A stretch of 28,796 bases of DNA. It comes from an uncultured Dialister sp. (GTDB lineage: Bacteria > Bacillota > Negativicutes > Veillonellales > Dialisteraceae). The stretch covers positions 1 through 28,796 of the forward strand of contig CAKPQG010000027.1 in assembly GCA_934178345.1 (NCBI GenBank). Direction: 5' to 3'. Of this stretch, positions 8,298-16,642 are shown piece by piece. The notes beneath the pieces are model-generated. The model did not search any database. It saw nothing but the letters and a program-made list of their open reading frames with translations, and had not been told where the DNA came from. Position 1 is the stretch's first letter; every line of letters begins with the position of its first letter. The position numbers were made by a program, and so were the translations under genes.

Positions 8298-8756
8298 CTA
8301 TTCTCCTGCTTTCAGCATGGCTTCCTGAAGAACAACGGACTGTATTCCTTTCATGGACTTGACTGCATCTTCCAAAACCGATAACGGTTCCGATGCATCT
8401 TCTATCTGCAAGGTCATGGTGACAGAGACGAGCTTCTCCCCCGCCCGGCTGCGATTCATGGAAAGTATCTCGAAATTTCCTTTCATGACGCGTCGCATGA
8501 GGCGGGCAAAGTGAGGATACTCCTCCGTCATGACCGTGGACAGCATGGCGATCCTGAGCGCCCGGCTCTGGGCCGATGCTACGTGATCTTTATATTTATA
8601 ATAAGCACTGCGGCTCATATCGACTTTTTTGACCGCTTCATTGATGGATCCGCAGATCCCGCCATTCAGCAGTTCTTTCACTTTGATCGTTTTCTTGATG
8701 GCTTCCGGAAGTACCTTCAGATCCACCAGGTAAAATTCTTCTTTTCCTTTTTTCAT
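8298..8756 (-). CDS. ACT-domain regulatory protein, UPF0735/PheB type
   Basis: Small cytoplasmic protein of 152 residues. The N-terminal half has a helix-turn-helix-like stretch (GSINEAVKKVDMSRSAYYKY, about 36-55). The C-terminal half (VSVTMTLQIEDASEPLSVLE) is an ACT domain that usually binds an amino acid. Length and layout match the UPF0735/PheB family of Firmicutes, often found beside hom. Its place directly upstream of hom-thrB supports a role in amino-acid-responsive control of threonine synthesis. This is inferred from context. No good ribosome binding site precedes the ATG at 8756, so the first few residues are uncertain. Confidence 0.85.
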   Translation of the reverse strand: MKKGKEEFYLVDLKVLPEAIKKTIKVKELLNGGICGSINEAVKKVDMSRSAYYKYKDHVASAQSRALRIAMLSTVMTEEYPHFARLMRRVMKGNFEILSMNRSRAGEKLVSVTMTLQIEDASEPLSVLEDAVKSMKGIQSVVLQEAMLKAGE

Positions 8757-8821
8757 AATGAACCGTATGACAGAAAGGTATGAGGCGTGTCACAGGCTGC
8801 CTGTTCTCTTCGCCCGCTCCC

Positions 8822-9613
8822 TTATTCTATAAAATGAAATAAAATCACCGCAGCGGCCACGGAGACATTGAGTGACTCGACCGTGCCCGCGAGCGGAATA
8901 TATAAATTCATGTCGGTCATCGCGAGGAGCTCCTCGCGGATGCCGTTTCCTTCATTGCCAAAAACGAAGATCCCTTTCCGGATCTCTCCCACCGTTTTGT
9001 AGGGGACGGCATGCGAAAGGGCTGTCCCGTAGAGCGCAAGACCGCTCTTTTCTCGGAGAAGGGAGATCTGATCCACTGTCAAATCTTCATAGACAGGGAC
9101 ACGCAGGATGCTCCCCATGGAGCTTCGCACTGCTTTTTCTGCAAAGGGATCGGTGCATCCTTTCGTAAGAAGGACGGCCTTGACGCCGGCCGCCGCCGCA
9201 CTTCGAAGGATCGTCCCCATATTGCCGGGATCCTGCACCGCATCCAGCAGCACGTAGCAGCCCTCGAGCGGGTGCATCAGTTCTTGTATATCTCTTTTTC
9301 CCTTAGAAGCCAGCAGCATGATGCCCTGCCCATGCTGCGTACCTGAGATGAGCTTCATGAGTCCCTCATCGACTTTCAGAAAGCGCCAAGAAAGTGCTTC
9401 TCCCTCTTTCATGAGTGCCTTGAAGCGTTCATTCTCCAGCTGGTTTTCTGTGAAAAAGCAGGTACATGCTTTCATGCCCTGACGGAGGGCATCCTCGACG
9501 CTGCGAAGCCCTTCCATCAGGAACAGGCCATAGGCTTCACGGTATTTTCTCTGCTTCAGCTGCAGCGCCTTTTTGATCCACTGGTTGCTGCGGCTGGTTA
9601 TTTCTTCGATCAT
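8822..9613 (-). CDS. SpoU/TrmH-family RNA 2'-O-methyltransferase
   Basis: Predicted SAM-dependent ribose methyltransferase acting on rRNA or tRNA. The 263-residue protein has an N-terminal substrate-binding domain (SRSNQWIKKALQLKQRKYRE) and a C-terminal knotted SPOUT domain. Three family motifs are visible: DAVQDPGNMGTILRSAAAAG, FVFGNEGNGI and IPLAGTVESLNVSVAAAVIL. An in-frame ATG lies 12 bp upstream (9625), but GGAGG overlaps that codon and sits 5 bp before the ATG at 9613, so 9613 is chosen. The exact target base cannot be assigned. Proteins of this subgroup are often annotated as TrmH-family or RlmB-like. Confidence 0.92.
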   Translation of the reverse strand: MIEEITSRSNQWIKKALQLKQRKYREAYGLFLMEGLRSVEDALRQGMKACTCFFTENQLENERFKALMKEGEALSWRFLKVDEGLMKLISGTQHGQGIMLLASKGKRDIQELMHPLEGCYVLLDAVQDPGNMGTILRSAAAAGVKAVLLTKGCTDPFAEKAVRSSMGSILRVPVYEDLTVDQISLLREKSGLALYGTALSHAVPYKTVGEIRKGIFVFGNEGNGIREELLAMTDMNLYIPLAGTVESLNVSVAAAVILFHFIE

Positions 9614-9738
9614 CCTGTCCTCCATGTGGAAATCGAGTGAAAAAGGGGCAGCGGGTTCAAGGGTTAGCCCCCTTGGGCGTGACGTCCTTTGATTGCGTGC
9701 AAAAGCTTCGCTTGAATGAGAAATTAGAAATGAGAAAT

Positions 9739-9776
9739 GGTGGTGCGGCGCATAAAAATCAGAAGCGCCGCGGAGT
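9739..9776. repeat. GC-rich hairpin repeat module, copy 1
   Basis: A 38-bp block containing GCGGCGC and GCGCCGC arms separated by an A-rich loop. The same 38 bp occur without change at 17896-17933. Diverged or rearranged versions are near 9893-9921, 18227-18258 and 24079-24225. Confidence 0.85.
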
Positions 9777-9808
9777 ATAAATAGCGGCGATGCCCGAAGA
9801 TGGCATTT

Positions 9809-9869
9809 TAGTCACCAGTCACTAGTCACTCGAGACCCCTAATCCCTAGCCACTAATCCCTAATCCCTG
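9809..9869. repeat. Heptamer array (TAGTCAC/TAATCCC units)
   Basis: Degenerate 7-bp units such as TAGTCAC, CAGTCAC, TAATCCC and TAGCCAC run head to tail, with one short break at about 9834-9838. No spacers are present. Confidence 0.8.
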
Positions 9870-9947
9870 CTTTCAAACTTCAAAGGTTCACGGGGCGACG
9901 CATCAAAATATGGAAGCGCCGCGAAGGTTTGATAGCGCTTCGCGCCG

Positions 9948-10096
9948 TCGTCAGAGGGGCGTAGCCGAGAAATCTCTATGGCAGAACGCTCGTTGTAGCA
10001 TGTGAGACAGCACCAAGACATCGTTTCCCCTCAGTACATACACGCTGATTCCCGCAGTGCAGTAAAGATCCCTCGGCTGCGCTCGGGATGACGATG
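9948..10096. repeat. MITE-like 150-bp element, copy 1
   Basis: Copy with a degenerate left end (9948-9977) and a good right end (10064-10096) containing GATCCCTCGGCTGCGCTCGG. The 116 bp at 9981-10096 align along their full length with 17988-18103, which has the same length. No coding capacity. Confidence 0.7.
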
Positions 10097-10106
10097 GCGA
10101 AGAATA

Positions 10107-10157
10107 CCAGTCACCAGTAACTAGCCACTAGTAACTAGTCACCAGCTACCAGTCACA
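10107..10157. repeat. Heptamer array overlapping the gmhB stop codon
   Basis: Seven consecutive heptamers (CAGTCAC, CAGTAAC, TAGCCAC, TAGTAAC, TAGTCAC, CAGCTAC, CAGTCAC). The gmhB stop codon (TAG, 10148-10146) and its last two to three codons lie within the array. Confidence 0.85.
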
Positions 10158-10667
10158 AGCCCCCAGCTTCTCCCGCACGAATGCTTCTATATCGCCGCCG
10201 GGGAAAAGGAATCCACGGATGCCCGCATTCTCTGCGGCTTCGACATCGCGTTTCCCATCCCCGAAAAGAACCGCGTGGTCTTTGTCTATGCCGTATGCAT
10301 CAAGCGCGCGAAGGATCATCCCCGGCGCCGGCTTGCGGCAGCTGCACACTTTATCATACGCGGGAAGGGGCGCACCGGCGAGGTGCGGGCAGTAGAAGAA
10401 CTCGGTGATATGTCCGCCCCATTTTTGAAATTCTTCATTCATTTCACGGTGGAGCTGCTGCACGGTTTCTTCGGTGAAATAGCCACGTGCCACGCCGCTC
10501 TGGTTTGTCACGACAAAGAGGAGAAAGCCGGCCTTTGTGAGTTCGGCTACGATCTCTCTTGCGCCTTTCACCCAGCGCAGTGCCTTCATCTGATGCACAT
10601 AGCCATCATCTTCATTCAGGACACCATCTCGGTCAAAAAAGACCGCTTTTCTTCCGGTATCCATCAT
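10146..10667 (-). CDS. gmhB: D-glycero-D-manno-heptose 1,7-bisphosphate 7-phosphatase
   Basis: HAD-family phosphatase that makes heptose 1-phosphate for the LPS inner core. The 173-residue protein shows DRDGVLNED with Asp12 and Asp14, TNQSGVARG at 54-62, and the GmhB zinc site Cys93, His95, Cys108 and Cys110 followed by RKPAPGM. The distal acid motif is GDGKRD at 136-141. Its ATG overlaps the gmhA stop by 4 bp (ATGA). The last residues (ACDW) and the stop codon fall in a heptamer repeat array, so the natural C-terminus may have been changed by repeat growth. The histidinol-phosphatase HisB-N is a related family, but the gmhA neighbour decides for heptose. Confidence 0.93.
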   Translation of the reverse strand: MMDTGRKAVFFDRDGVLNEDDGYVHQMKALRWVKGAREIVAELTKAGFLLFVVTNQSGVARGYFTEETVQQLHREMNEEFQKWGGHITEFFYCPHLAGAPLPAYDKVCSCRKPAPGMILRALDAYGIDKDHAVLFGDGKRDVEAAENAGIRGFLFPGGDIEAFVREKLGACDW

Positions 10668-11233
10668 TTCGTCCAGTCCATCTCATCGATGATCTGGCAG
10701 ATGATGTGCGCCGCGAGCATATGGATTTCCTGAATGCGGGCGGTGACCTCATCCGGCACCACCAGAGAGGCATCGCACCAGAGTACCATGGCTCCGCCTG
10801 TTTTCCCGGTCGATCCGATGGTCGTCAGCCCTTTTTCTCTCGCCATTTTCAGCGCTTCGAGTACATCAGGACTATTTCCGCTGGTGGAAATCCCCCAGAG
10901 GACGTCCCCCGGATTTCCCAGCCCTTCGACCTGACGGGAAAATACGCGCTCAAAGCTGTAGTCATTCCCGACGGCGGTCAGGATCGAGGTATCTGTCGTG
11001 AGAGCGATGGCAGGAAGAGAGCAGCGTTCGTTATGAAAGCGCCCGACAAATTCCGCGGCGATGTGCTGCGCATCGGCAGCGCTGCCTCCATTGCCGCAGA
11101 TGAGGATCTTGTGGCCGGAGCGCAGGGCTTTTTCGCAGATCTTCGCCATGTCTTCGATGACGGGATAGAGTGCGCGGCTCTTTTCGAGTGCTTTCTGGTG
11201 GTCCTCGAAACATTTTTCTATGAGTGCTCTCAT
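10664..11233 (-). CDS. gmhA: Sedoheptulose 7-phosphate isomerase
   Basis: First step of ADP-heptose synthesis for LPS: sedoheptulose 7-phosphate to D-glycero-D-manno-heptose 7-phosphate. The 189-residue SIS-domain protein has CGNGGSAADAQHIAAEFVGR at 47-65, including His57 and Glu61 of the family metal/active site, and STSGNS at 116-121 for phosphate binding, with His171 near the end. GAGGAAAAG precedes the ATG. Starts and stops overlap by 4 bp with both nrdR and gmhB, so the three genes are coupled. Presence of heptose genes indicates an outer membrane with LPS. Confidence 0.95.
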   Translation of the reverse strand: MRALIEKCFEDHQKALEKSRALYPVIEDMAKICEKALRSGHKILICGNGGSAADAQHIAAEFVGRFHNERCSLPAIALTTDTSILTAVGNDYSFERVFSRQVEGLGNPGDVLWGISTSGNSPDVLEALKMAREKGLTTIGSTGKTGGAMVLWCDASLVVPDEVTARIQEIHMLAAHIICQIIDEMDWTK

Positions 11234-11724
11234 TTCTTTTCCTCATCCTGAGCGGCCTTGGAGACAGTCTGCTGCCCGGTCATCAGATTCTGAAGTTCCT
11301 GCATGAATGTATTGATATCCTTAAATTCACGATAGACGGAGGCAAAGCGGACATATGCGACCTGATCGAGCTTGCAGAGCGCATCCATCACGATATTGCC
11401 GATTTCCGTGGTCGGCAGCTCGCGCTTCGGATCGGTGCGGATCGTATGTTCCACCCGATCGATGATTTCTTCGATCTGCGCCGAGGATACATTCGTCTTT
11501 TCACAGGCTCGGGTGATACCGTTACGGATCTTAGATCTATCGAAAAGCTCACGCTTGCCATTCTTCTTGATGACACGAAGCGGCATTTTTTCTACGGTTT
11601 CATAGGTCGTGAAACGGCGTCCGCAAGAGAGGCACTGACGGCGGCGGCGAATGGCTGCGCCTTCATCCGTATCTCTGGAGTCTGTCACTTTCGTATCTCT
11701 GCTTTTACAGAATGGGCATTTCAT
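11230..11724 (-). CDS. nrdR: Transcriptional repressor NrdR
   Basis: Controls ribonucleotide reductase genes in response to ATP/dATP. The 164-residue protein has an N-terminal zinc ribbon with Cys3, Cys6, Cys31 and Cys34 in KCPFC and QCLSCGRRF, then an ATP-cone domain from about residue 49 (RVIKKNGKRELFDRSKIRNG). Length is normal plus a short C-terminal tail. AAAGGAGAATTCGAT precedes the ATG. It leads an operon with gmhA and gmhB; this pairing has no obvious functional logic. Any NrdR target boxes are outside the window. Confidence 0.97.
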   Translation of the reverse strand: MKCPFCKSRDTKVTDSRDTDEGAAIRRRRQCLSCGRRFTTYETVEKMPLRVIKKNGKRELFDRSKIRNGITRACEKTNVSSAQIEEIIDRVEHTIRTDPKRELPTTEIGNIVMDALCKLDQVAYVRFASVYREFKDINTFMQELQNLMTGQQTVSKAAQDEEKK

Positions 11725-11766
11725 ATCGAATTCTCCTTTTTTGAGTTAACAAAAAGCAAAATCAAT

Positions 11767-11798
11767 AAAAGCCACACTGCATCTGCGGTGTGGCTTTT
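11767..11798 (-). terminator. Intrinsic terminator downstream of ftsZ
   Basis: Two 14-bp arms (11767-11780, 11785-11798) centred on GCCACAC/GTGTGGC with a 4-nt loop and flanking A and T tracts. One position is a G-U pair. It lies about 140 bp after the ftsZ stop and 43 bp before the nrdR start, separating the two units. Confidence 0.85.
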
Positions 11799-11939
11799 CA
11801 GACAGGTAGAAAGAGCCGGTCTGTCTCTGGTGAGGAGAATACGGATGCGATGATCGTCCGCATCCTCCCTCTCTGTTCCATAGGGTGTCGCATCAGAAAG
11901 AGAGTCATCCATGAGAGCAGTCAGCCGGCGTATTTTCCC

Positions 11940-12977
11940 TTATTTTCTGAGGAATTCCGGAACCGCAATTCCCGTGCTCGGACGGACAGCATTGCTGAAT
12001 CTGTTTCCTGCCTGCGCCGGAGCCTGTGCTTTTTTCTTTTCGCCGAAGCCGGTCGCAATGACAGTGATTCTGACGGTATCGTTATCGAGGGTATCATCGA
12101 CAGAAGTACCCCAGATGATATTGGCATCCGGATCGGCTGCTTCAGTGATGATCTGGGATGCTTCGTTGATTTCGAAGAGGCCCAGGTCTTCATTGCCGGT
12201 GATATTGATGATGATGCCTTTCGCACCATCGATGCTGCGTTCCAGAAGCGGGCTGTTGATGGCCATGGAAGCGGCGTCGCTCGCACGGTTGTCGCCGGTG
12301 CCGATGCCGATGCCCATGAGCGCTTCACCCTGGTCACTCATGATGGTTCTGACGTCTGCAAAGTCCAGATTGATGATGCCCGGTACGGTGATCAGGTCGG
12401 AAATGCCCTGGATGCCCTGACGGAGTACATCGTCCGCGGTCTTGAATGCATCTTTCAGAGATGCTTTCTTGTCCATGATCTGCAGCAGCTTGTCATTCGG
12501 TACGACAAGGATGGCATCGACGCTGTTCTTCAGACGTTCGATCCCTTCCTGTGCATTTCTCGCTCTGACCTTGCCTTCGAAGGTGAATGGTTTCGTCACG
12601 ACAGCGATCGTGAGCGCGCCCAGCTCTCTGGCGCACTGTGCAGCTACCGGAGCCGCTCCGGTGCCGGTGCCGCCGCCCATGCCGGCAGTGACGAAGACCA
12701 TGTCTGCGCCTGCCAGTGCTTTAGAGAGATCCTCTTTGGATTCTTCGGCTGCCTGTTCACCGACTTCCGGTTTTGCGCCTGCGCCGAGACCCTTGGTCAG
12801 TTTTTCACCGATCTGGATCTTGTTATCTGCTTCGGATTTATTCAAAACCTGGGTTTCGGTATTGACTGCAATAAATTCGACCCCTTTGACCTGGGCATCG
12901 ATCATGCGGTTGACTGCATTATTTCCGCCGCCACCTACACCAATAACTTTAATGTTTGCCATTTCAGACTGTTCCAT
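11940..12977 (-). CDS. ftsZ: Cell division protein FtsZ
   Basis: Tubulin-like GTPase that forms the division ring. The 345-residue protein has GVGGGGNNAVNRM at 13-25, the tubulin signature GMGGGTGTGAAP at 99-110, and ends in a conserved membrane-anchor-binding peptide (AVPEFLRK). The linker between the globular domain and the tail is short (about 20-25 residues), so the protein is shorter than many homologues. GGAGGAG lies 5 bp before the ATG. ftsA, which usually sits just upstream, is absent. In its place is a 174-bp gap that probably holds the promoter. Confidence 0.98.
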   Translation of the reverse strand: MEQSEMANIKVIGVGGGGNNAVNRMIDAQVKGVEFIAVNTETQVLNKSEADNKIQIGEKLTKGLGAGAKPEVGEQAAEESKEDLSKALAGADMVFVTAGMGGGTGTGAAPVAAQCARELGALTIAVVTKPFTFEGKVRARNAQEGIERLKNSVDAILVVPNDKLLQIMDKKASLKDAFKTADDVLRQGIQGISDLITVPGIINLDFADVRTIMSDQGEALMGIGIGTGDNRASDAASMAINSPLLERSIDGAKGIIINITGNEDLGLFEINEASQIITEAADPDANIIWGTSVDDTLDNDTVRITVIATGFGEKKKAQAPAQAGNRFSNAVRPSTGIAVPEFLRK

Positions 12978-13151
12978 GTTCGCTCCTCCTTCAGGATATT
13001 TTGCGTCATGTATGTAAGGAAACGCTGATTAACTCAGGATGTTATCCACCTATATTACATTTCTGCTAATCATATGTACCATTGTACAATACTTTCCACA
13101 AGTTCGCCACCGGTAGAATGAGACAATTTGCATTTTTTCCGGTTAAAATCT
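12978..13151 (-). promoter_or_regulatory. ftsQ-ftsZ intergenic region with partial repeat and palindrome
   Basis: This gap holds a 10-bp palindrome ATTGTACAAT and nearby GTAC repeats that could form a promoter/operator (TACAAT resembles a -10 box, but the -35 is weak). At 13018-13040 it also carries TAAGGAAACGCTGATT followed by CTCAG. This is a partial copy of the inner hairpin repeat at 24127-24163. No ftsA remnant is visible. Confidence 0.4.
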
Positions 13152-14012
13152 CTATTTTTTCAATTTTATAAAGGGAGATGAGAGATTGGCGTCCACATAT
13201 TCCACGGAAAGACCGCGCGCCTTCACATCTCCTACCATATTCTCAGCCAGTTTGGCCTGCGCTTCCATGTCACTGCCACTGCCAAGGCGGACGGTGATGC
13301 CATCTCTGGTATAAGCGCGGATGTTTTCCGGATTTCCGATATTGATCTCCGAAAAGAAGCGCTGGCCTTCCGGAGAGAGTGCATTCAGAAACGCGAGTGC
13401 TTTGTCCAAGTCTTCCTGCGACACGGTATCTCCGAGGAGCAGGTTTCCCATACGCTTGCCGGTGATCATCGCGGCGTCACCCTTTCGAATCGACTGCACG
13501 GAGTCGATCACCATGCCCTCTTTATCAAGCACGACATAGCTGTACTCCGCCTGCATGATGGCCAGCGGCACTCTGTCTTCGATGTGTACTTCGAGGACGA
13601 AGGGAAATCCGCGGCTCACCTGCACATCGGCCACACGGATATCATGAGAGAGACGCTCTGCCAGGCCGGATGCGCTGATCTGCAGCACATTGACCGGCTG
13701 GCGGATCTGGCCTTCGAAAAGAATATCCTCCATCGTGAGCGCCTTCGTGCCGGTGAGATGGATATAGCCTAAAGGCAGCGGCAGAAGAAATACCCCCAGC
13801 ACGATGAGGAGAAGCCCGCCGCCTGTCAGCAGGATGGAGCTCCTGATACGGAGTCCCTTCTTTTTCTTTTTACGCGGCCTTCTGGGTGGCTCTTCCGTCT
13901 CCTGCAAAGGCTCTTCCGGCTTCTCTTCCGGCTCTTTCCAAGCCTCCTGCTCCGGGATCTTTCCCTCATGTAGCTCGCGCCTGAAATCATTGAAGCTTTT
14001 AAAATTATCCAT
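13152..14012 (-). CDS. ftsQ: Cell division protein FtsQ/DivIB
   Basis: Single-pass membrane protein of the divisome. Residues 1-57 are cytoplasmic, proline- and glutamate-rich with a basic patch (RRPRKKKKKG). One membrane segment spans about 58-82 (SSILLTGGGLLLIVLGVF). A POTRA domain follows (about 83-150, containing VADVQVSRGFPFVLEVHIEDR), then the FtsQ beta domain (YSYVVLDKEGMVID). Total length of 286 is normal. The ribosome binding site (AGGA, about 10 bp away) is weak. It stands apart from ddl by a repeat-bearing gap of 291 bp, so it may have its own promoter. Confidence 0.9.
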   Translation of the reverse strand: MDNFKSFNDFRRELHEGKIPEQEAWKEPEEKPEEPLQETEEPPRRPRKKKKKGLRIRSSILLTGGGLLLIVLGVFLLPLPLGYIHLTGTKALTMEDILFEGQIRQPVNVLQISASGLAERLSHDIRVADVQVSRGFPFVLEVHIEDRVPLAIMQAEYSYVVLDKEGMVIDSVQSIRKGDAAMITGKRMGNLLLGDTVSQEDLDKALAFLNALSPEGQRFFSEINIGNPENIRAYTRDGITVRLGSGSDMEAQAKLAENMVGDVKARGLSVEYVDANLSSPFIKLKK

Positions 14013-14075
14013 ACAATTTGATCCTGTAAATAAGAGATGGTGTAAAGTTTTGGGGGATTAGTTTTTTACGTATTT

Positions 14076-14233
14076 TCATTTCGAGCTGAGGCGAGAAATC
14101 TCATATGCAAACAGCGAAACGGCGAGTGCAAAACGACTGCTAGACGATGCTCTAAAGCGTCTCTTTTGCATAGTCGCACAGGTGCGGATAACCGCAGCGC
14201 AAGAAAGATCCCTCCACTTCGGTCGGGATGACG
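14076..14233. repeat. MITE-like 150-bp element, diverged copy 2
   Basis: The left end (14076-14102) has TCATTTCGAGC and GCGAGAAATCTC; the right end (14204-14233) has GATCCCTC and TCGGGATGACGG in inverse orientation. The interior differs from copies 1 and 3. It fills most of the ftsQ-ddl gap, which contains no gene. Confidence 0.65.
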
Positions 14234-14270
14234 GATACGAGAAAAAACCGTCTGCCATCTGATGTCTCTC

Positions 14271-14298
14271 TAATCCCTAGTCACCAGTCCCCAGCCAC
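14271..14298. repeat. Heptamer array at the 3' end of ddl
   Basis: Four units: TAATCCC, TAGTCAC, CAGTCCC and CAGCCAC. The array ends 5 bp from the ddl stop codon. Confidence 0.75.
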
Positions 14299-14303
14299 TA
14301 CAA

Positions 14304-15239
14304 TCACACCTTATCCAGCCCCGCTTCGAGGAGAATCTTCTCACAAAGCGCAGGGAACGAGATCCCTGCCGCTGCAGCGGCTTTCGGGACGAGGCTCGTC
14401 GCCGTCATGCCCGGGATGGAATTGGCTTCCAGAAGATGCGGACGGCCTTCGCAGTCAGTCTTGAAGTCGAAACGGCACGCCCCATCACATTCCGCCATGC
14501 GGTAGCCGATTTCTGCGAGACGGCTCATCTCTTCCGCCAGTGCATCCGAAATCGGAGCCGGGACGAGGTAGTCTGTCGCACCCTTGGTGTACTTGGAGTG
14601 GTAATCATAGGAGCCCGAGTGCGGGCAGATCTGGATGACCGGCAGTGCTTTGCCGTCCAGCACGGAAACGGTGAATTCCTCGCCGGACAGGAAAGCCTCT
14701 GCGAGAATCCTTGGTTCCACTGAAAAGACGCGGTCGATCGCCTCTTTCAGATCTTTTTCTTCTTTGACGATCTCGATGCCGATGGTCGAGCCTTCACAGG
14801 CCGGTTTCAGGACGACCGGAAGGGTAAAGCTCTTGCCAATGTCTTTTTCAACATTTTCCTTCCCATCCTTCAGATAGTAGGGTTTGGAAAAGGCCATGGG
14901 GAGACCCGCCTGCTTGAAGAAATGGCTGCTCATGATCTTATCCATGGTGATGGCGCTCGAGGTCACGCCGGAGCCCGTGTACGGGATGCGGGCGAGTTCG
15001 AGCACGCTCTGGATGGTGCCATCCTCTCCGTACTTGCCATGCAGCGCGATGAATACGGCATCAGCCTTCGCTTCTTTCAGCTGCTCCACCACATGATGCG
15101 GATCATATTCCAAAGGAATGGCCTGATAACCAATGGATGTCAAGGCTTCTAAAATGGCCTTCCCTGTATTTCTGGAGACTTCCGCCTCTCTGGAGGGTCC
15201 TCCCATGAGGACCACGATTCTGCTCTCTTTAGTAATCAC
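14304..15239 (-). CDS. ddl: D-alanine--D-alanine ligase
   Basis: ATP-grasp ligase making the D-Ala-D-Ala dipeptide used by MurF. The 311-residue protein has GGPSREAEVSRNTGKAIL near the N-terminus (serine/glutamate of the first D-Ala site), ALHGKYGEDGTIQ, IPYTGSGVTSSAITMDK, VVLKPACEGSTIGIE, and the metal-binding end LEANSIPGMT. The start is a GTG that overlaps the murC stop by 4 bp (GTGA). It is the last gene of murG-murC-ddl. Confidence 0.96.
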   Translation of the reverse strand: MITKESRIVVLMGGPSREAEVSRNTGKAILEALTSIGYQAIPLEYDPHHVVEQLKEAKADAVFIALHGKYGEDGTIQSVLELARIPYTGSGVTSSAITMDKIMSSHFFKQAGLPMAFSKPYYLKDGKENVEKDIGKSFTLPVVLKPACEGSTIGIEIVKEEKDLKEAIDRVFSVEPRILAEAFLSGEEFTVSVLDGKALPVIQICPHSGSYDYHSKYTKGATDYLVPAPISDALAEEMSRLAEIGYRMAECDGACRFDFKTDCEGRPHLLEANSIPGMTATSLVPKAAAAAGISFPALCEKILLEAGLDKV

Positions 15240-16630
15240 TTTTTCAACCCTTTATCCTTCACCAACTGAATGAGTTCTTCCCCTGCGCGGTAAATGCTGC
15301 CGGCGCCCATGGTGATAATCATATCTCCCGGCTTCACGAAATCGTAAAGCGCCTGAGACACGCCATCCACGGTATCCACATAGTGGATCTCCTTCTCCGG
15401 CAGACGCTTGTGGACAAGCGAGGGGATCAGGTGTCCGTCGACGCCTTCGATCGGCGTCTCACTTGCCGCATAGATATCAGTGAAGAAGAGTACATCCGCA
15501 TCATCGAAGGCTTCGGCAAACTCTTGCTGCAGCAGCTGCGTGCGGGAATAGCGGTGCGGCTGGAAGGCACAGATGATGCGATGATCGCCTGTCTCTCTCG
15601 CTGCTTTCAAAGTTGCTTTGATTTCCGTCGGATGGTGTGCATAGTCATCGACCACCCAAAGATCATTTTCTCTGGACTTCGTCTCGAAGCGCCGCTTCAC
15701 CCCCACGAAATGAGACAGCGCCGTCTCGATCGTTTCCATCGGGATGCCGCAGTAGAGCGCTGCGATCACAGCGCCCAGCGCATCACGGATATTATGCGAC
15801 CCCGGGATCTGCAGCTCGATGGTGCCGAGCGTCTTCCCCTCATGCACCACATCGAAAAGAAGATGCCTGTTTTCATATCTCTTGTTCACGGCCCGATAGT
15901 CAGCTTTTTCATTGAGCCCGTAGGTGATGCAGGTCTTATGGATCTCGGGCAGGATCGCACATACGCCCTCACTGTCGGTGCATACGATGGCGACGCCGTC
16001 CTCGTAGCAGATATGGCTGATGAATTCGGAAAAGGCACGACGGATATTTTCGACGCTGCCATAATGATCCAGATGGTCATCCTCGATATTCGTCACCACC
16101 GTCATATAGGGGGAAAATTTCAGGAAAGAGCCGTCGCTTTCATCCGCTTCCGCGATGACATACTCACCCTTTCCGAGACAGGAATTTCCTCCGATATAGC
16201 TGGCTGCCGCCCCGAGAACGATCGTCGGATCTTTGCCCGCTTCATAGAAAATCTGGCCCACCATGGCAGAGGTCGTGGATTTCCCATGTGCGCCTGCGAC
16301 TGCGATGCCTTTGCCCCAGTGGAACATGGCCGCCAGCACGTCTGAGCGATGGAACACGGGAATGCCAAGGCATCTCGCTTCTCGAAGCTCCGGATTTTCT
16401 TCGGAAATCGCCGAAGAAATGACCACGCAGTCAGCGCCCCTTACATGAGAGGCTTCATGCCCGATGTAAATCTCTGCGCCCTTTTTTCGGAAATCGCGCA
16501 GGAAGGGAGAGTCTGCCACATCGGAACCGGAAATGCGATCCCCCTTGTCCAGCAGAATGACGGCCAGCGCACGCATGCCCATACCGCCGATCCCTATAAA
16601 ATGGAATGTATGATACTTCGTGAGGTCCAT
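15236..16630 (-). CDS. murC: UDP-N-acetylmuramate--L-alanine ligase
   Basis: Adds L-Ala to UDP-MurNAc, the first cytoplasmic peptide step. The 464-residue Mur ligase has an N-terminal UDP-binding loop HFIGIGGMGMRALA, the ATP loop AGAHGKSTTSAMVG (the usual GTHGKT is AHGKS here), EADESDGSFL, and the C-terminal CAFQPHRYSRTQLL signature of MurC. GGAAG lies 6 bp before the ATG, 12 bp after the murG stop. murB, often next to murC, is absent. Confidence 0.97.
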   Translation of the reverse strand: MDLTKYHTFHFIGIGGMGMRALAVILLDKGDRISGSDVADSPFLRDFRKKGAEIYIGHEASHVRGADCVVISSAISEENPELREARCLGIPVFHRSDVLAAMFHWGKGIAVAGAHGKSTTSAMVGQIFYEAGKDPTIVLGAAASYIGGNSCLGKGEYVIAEADESDGSFLKFSPYMTVVTNIEDDHLDHYGSVENIRRAFSEFISHICYEDGVAIVCTDSEGVCAILPEIHKTCITYGLNEKADYRAVNKRYENRHLLFDVVHEGKTLGTIELQIPGSHNIRDALGAVIAALYCGIPMETIETALSHFVGVKRRFETKSRENDLWVVDDYAHHPTEIKATLKAARETGDHRIICAFQPHRYSRTQLLQQEFAEAFDDADVLFFTDIYAASETPIEGVDGHLIPSLVHKRLPEKEIHYVDTVDGVSQALYDFVKPGDMIITMGAGSIYRAGEELIQLVKDKGLKK

Positions 16631-16642
16631 AATCGTCTTCCT

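Larger units (their letters stand above)
9614..10145. repeat. Repeat-filled intergenic region after gmhB
   Basis: No gene is seen here. It contains a GC-rich hairpin module (9739-9776), a heptamer array (9809-9869), a roughly 150-bp inverted-end element (9948-10096) and a second heptamer array (10107-10157) that runs into the end of gmhB. Near 9716-9740, A-rich heptamers of the form GAATGAG/AAATTAG also occur. The whole order is partly duplicated at 17850-18170. Confidence 0.8.

Noticed and set aside
9809..10157. CRISPR array
   Set aside because: Units are only 7 bp and directly adjacent, with no spacers and no cas genes.
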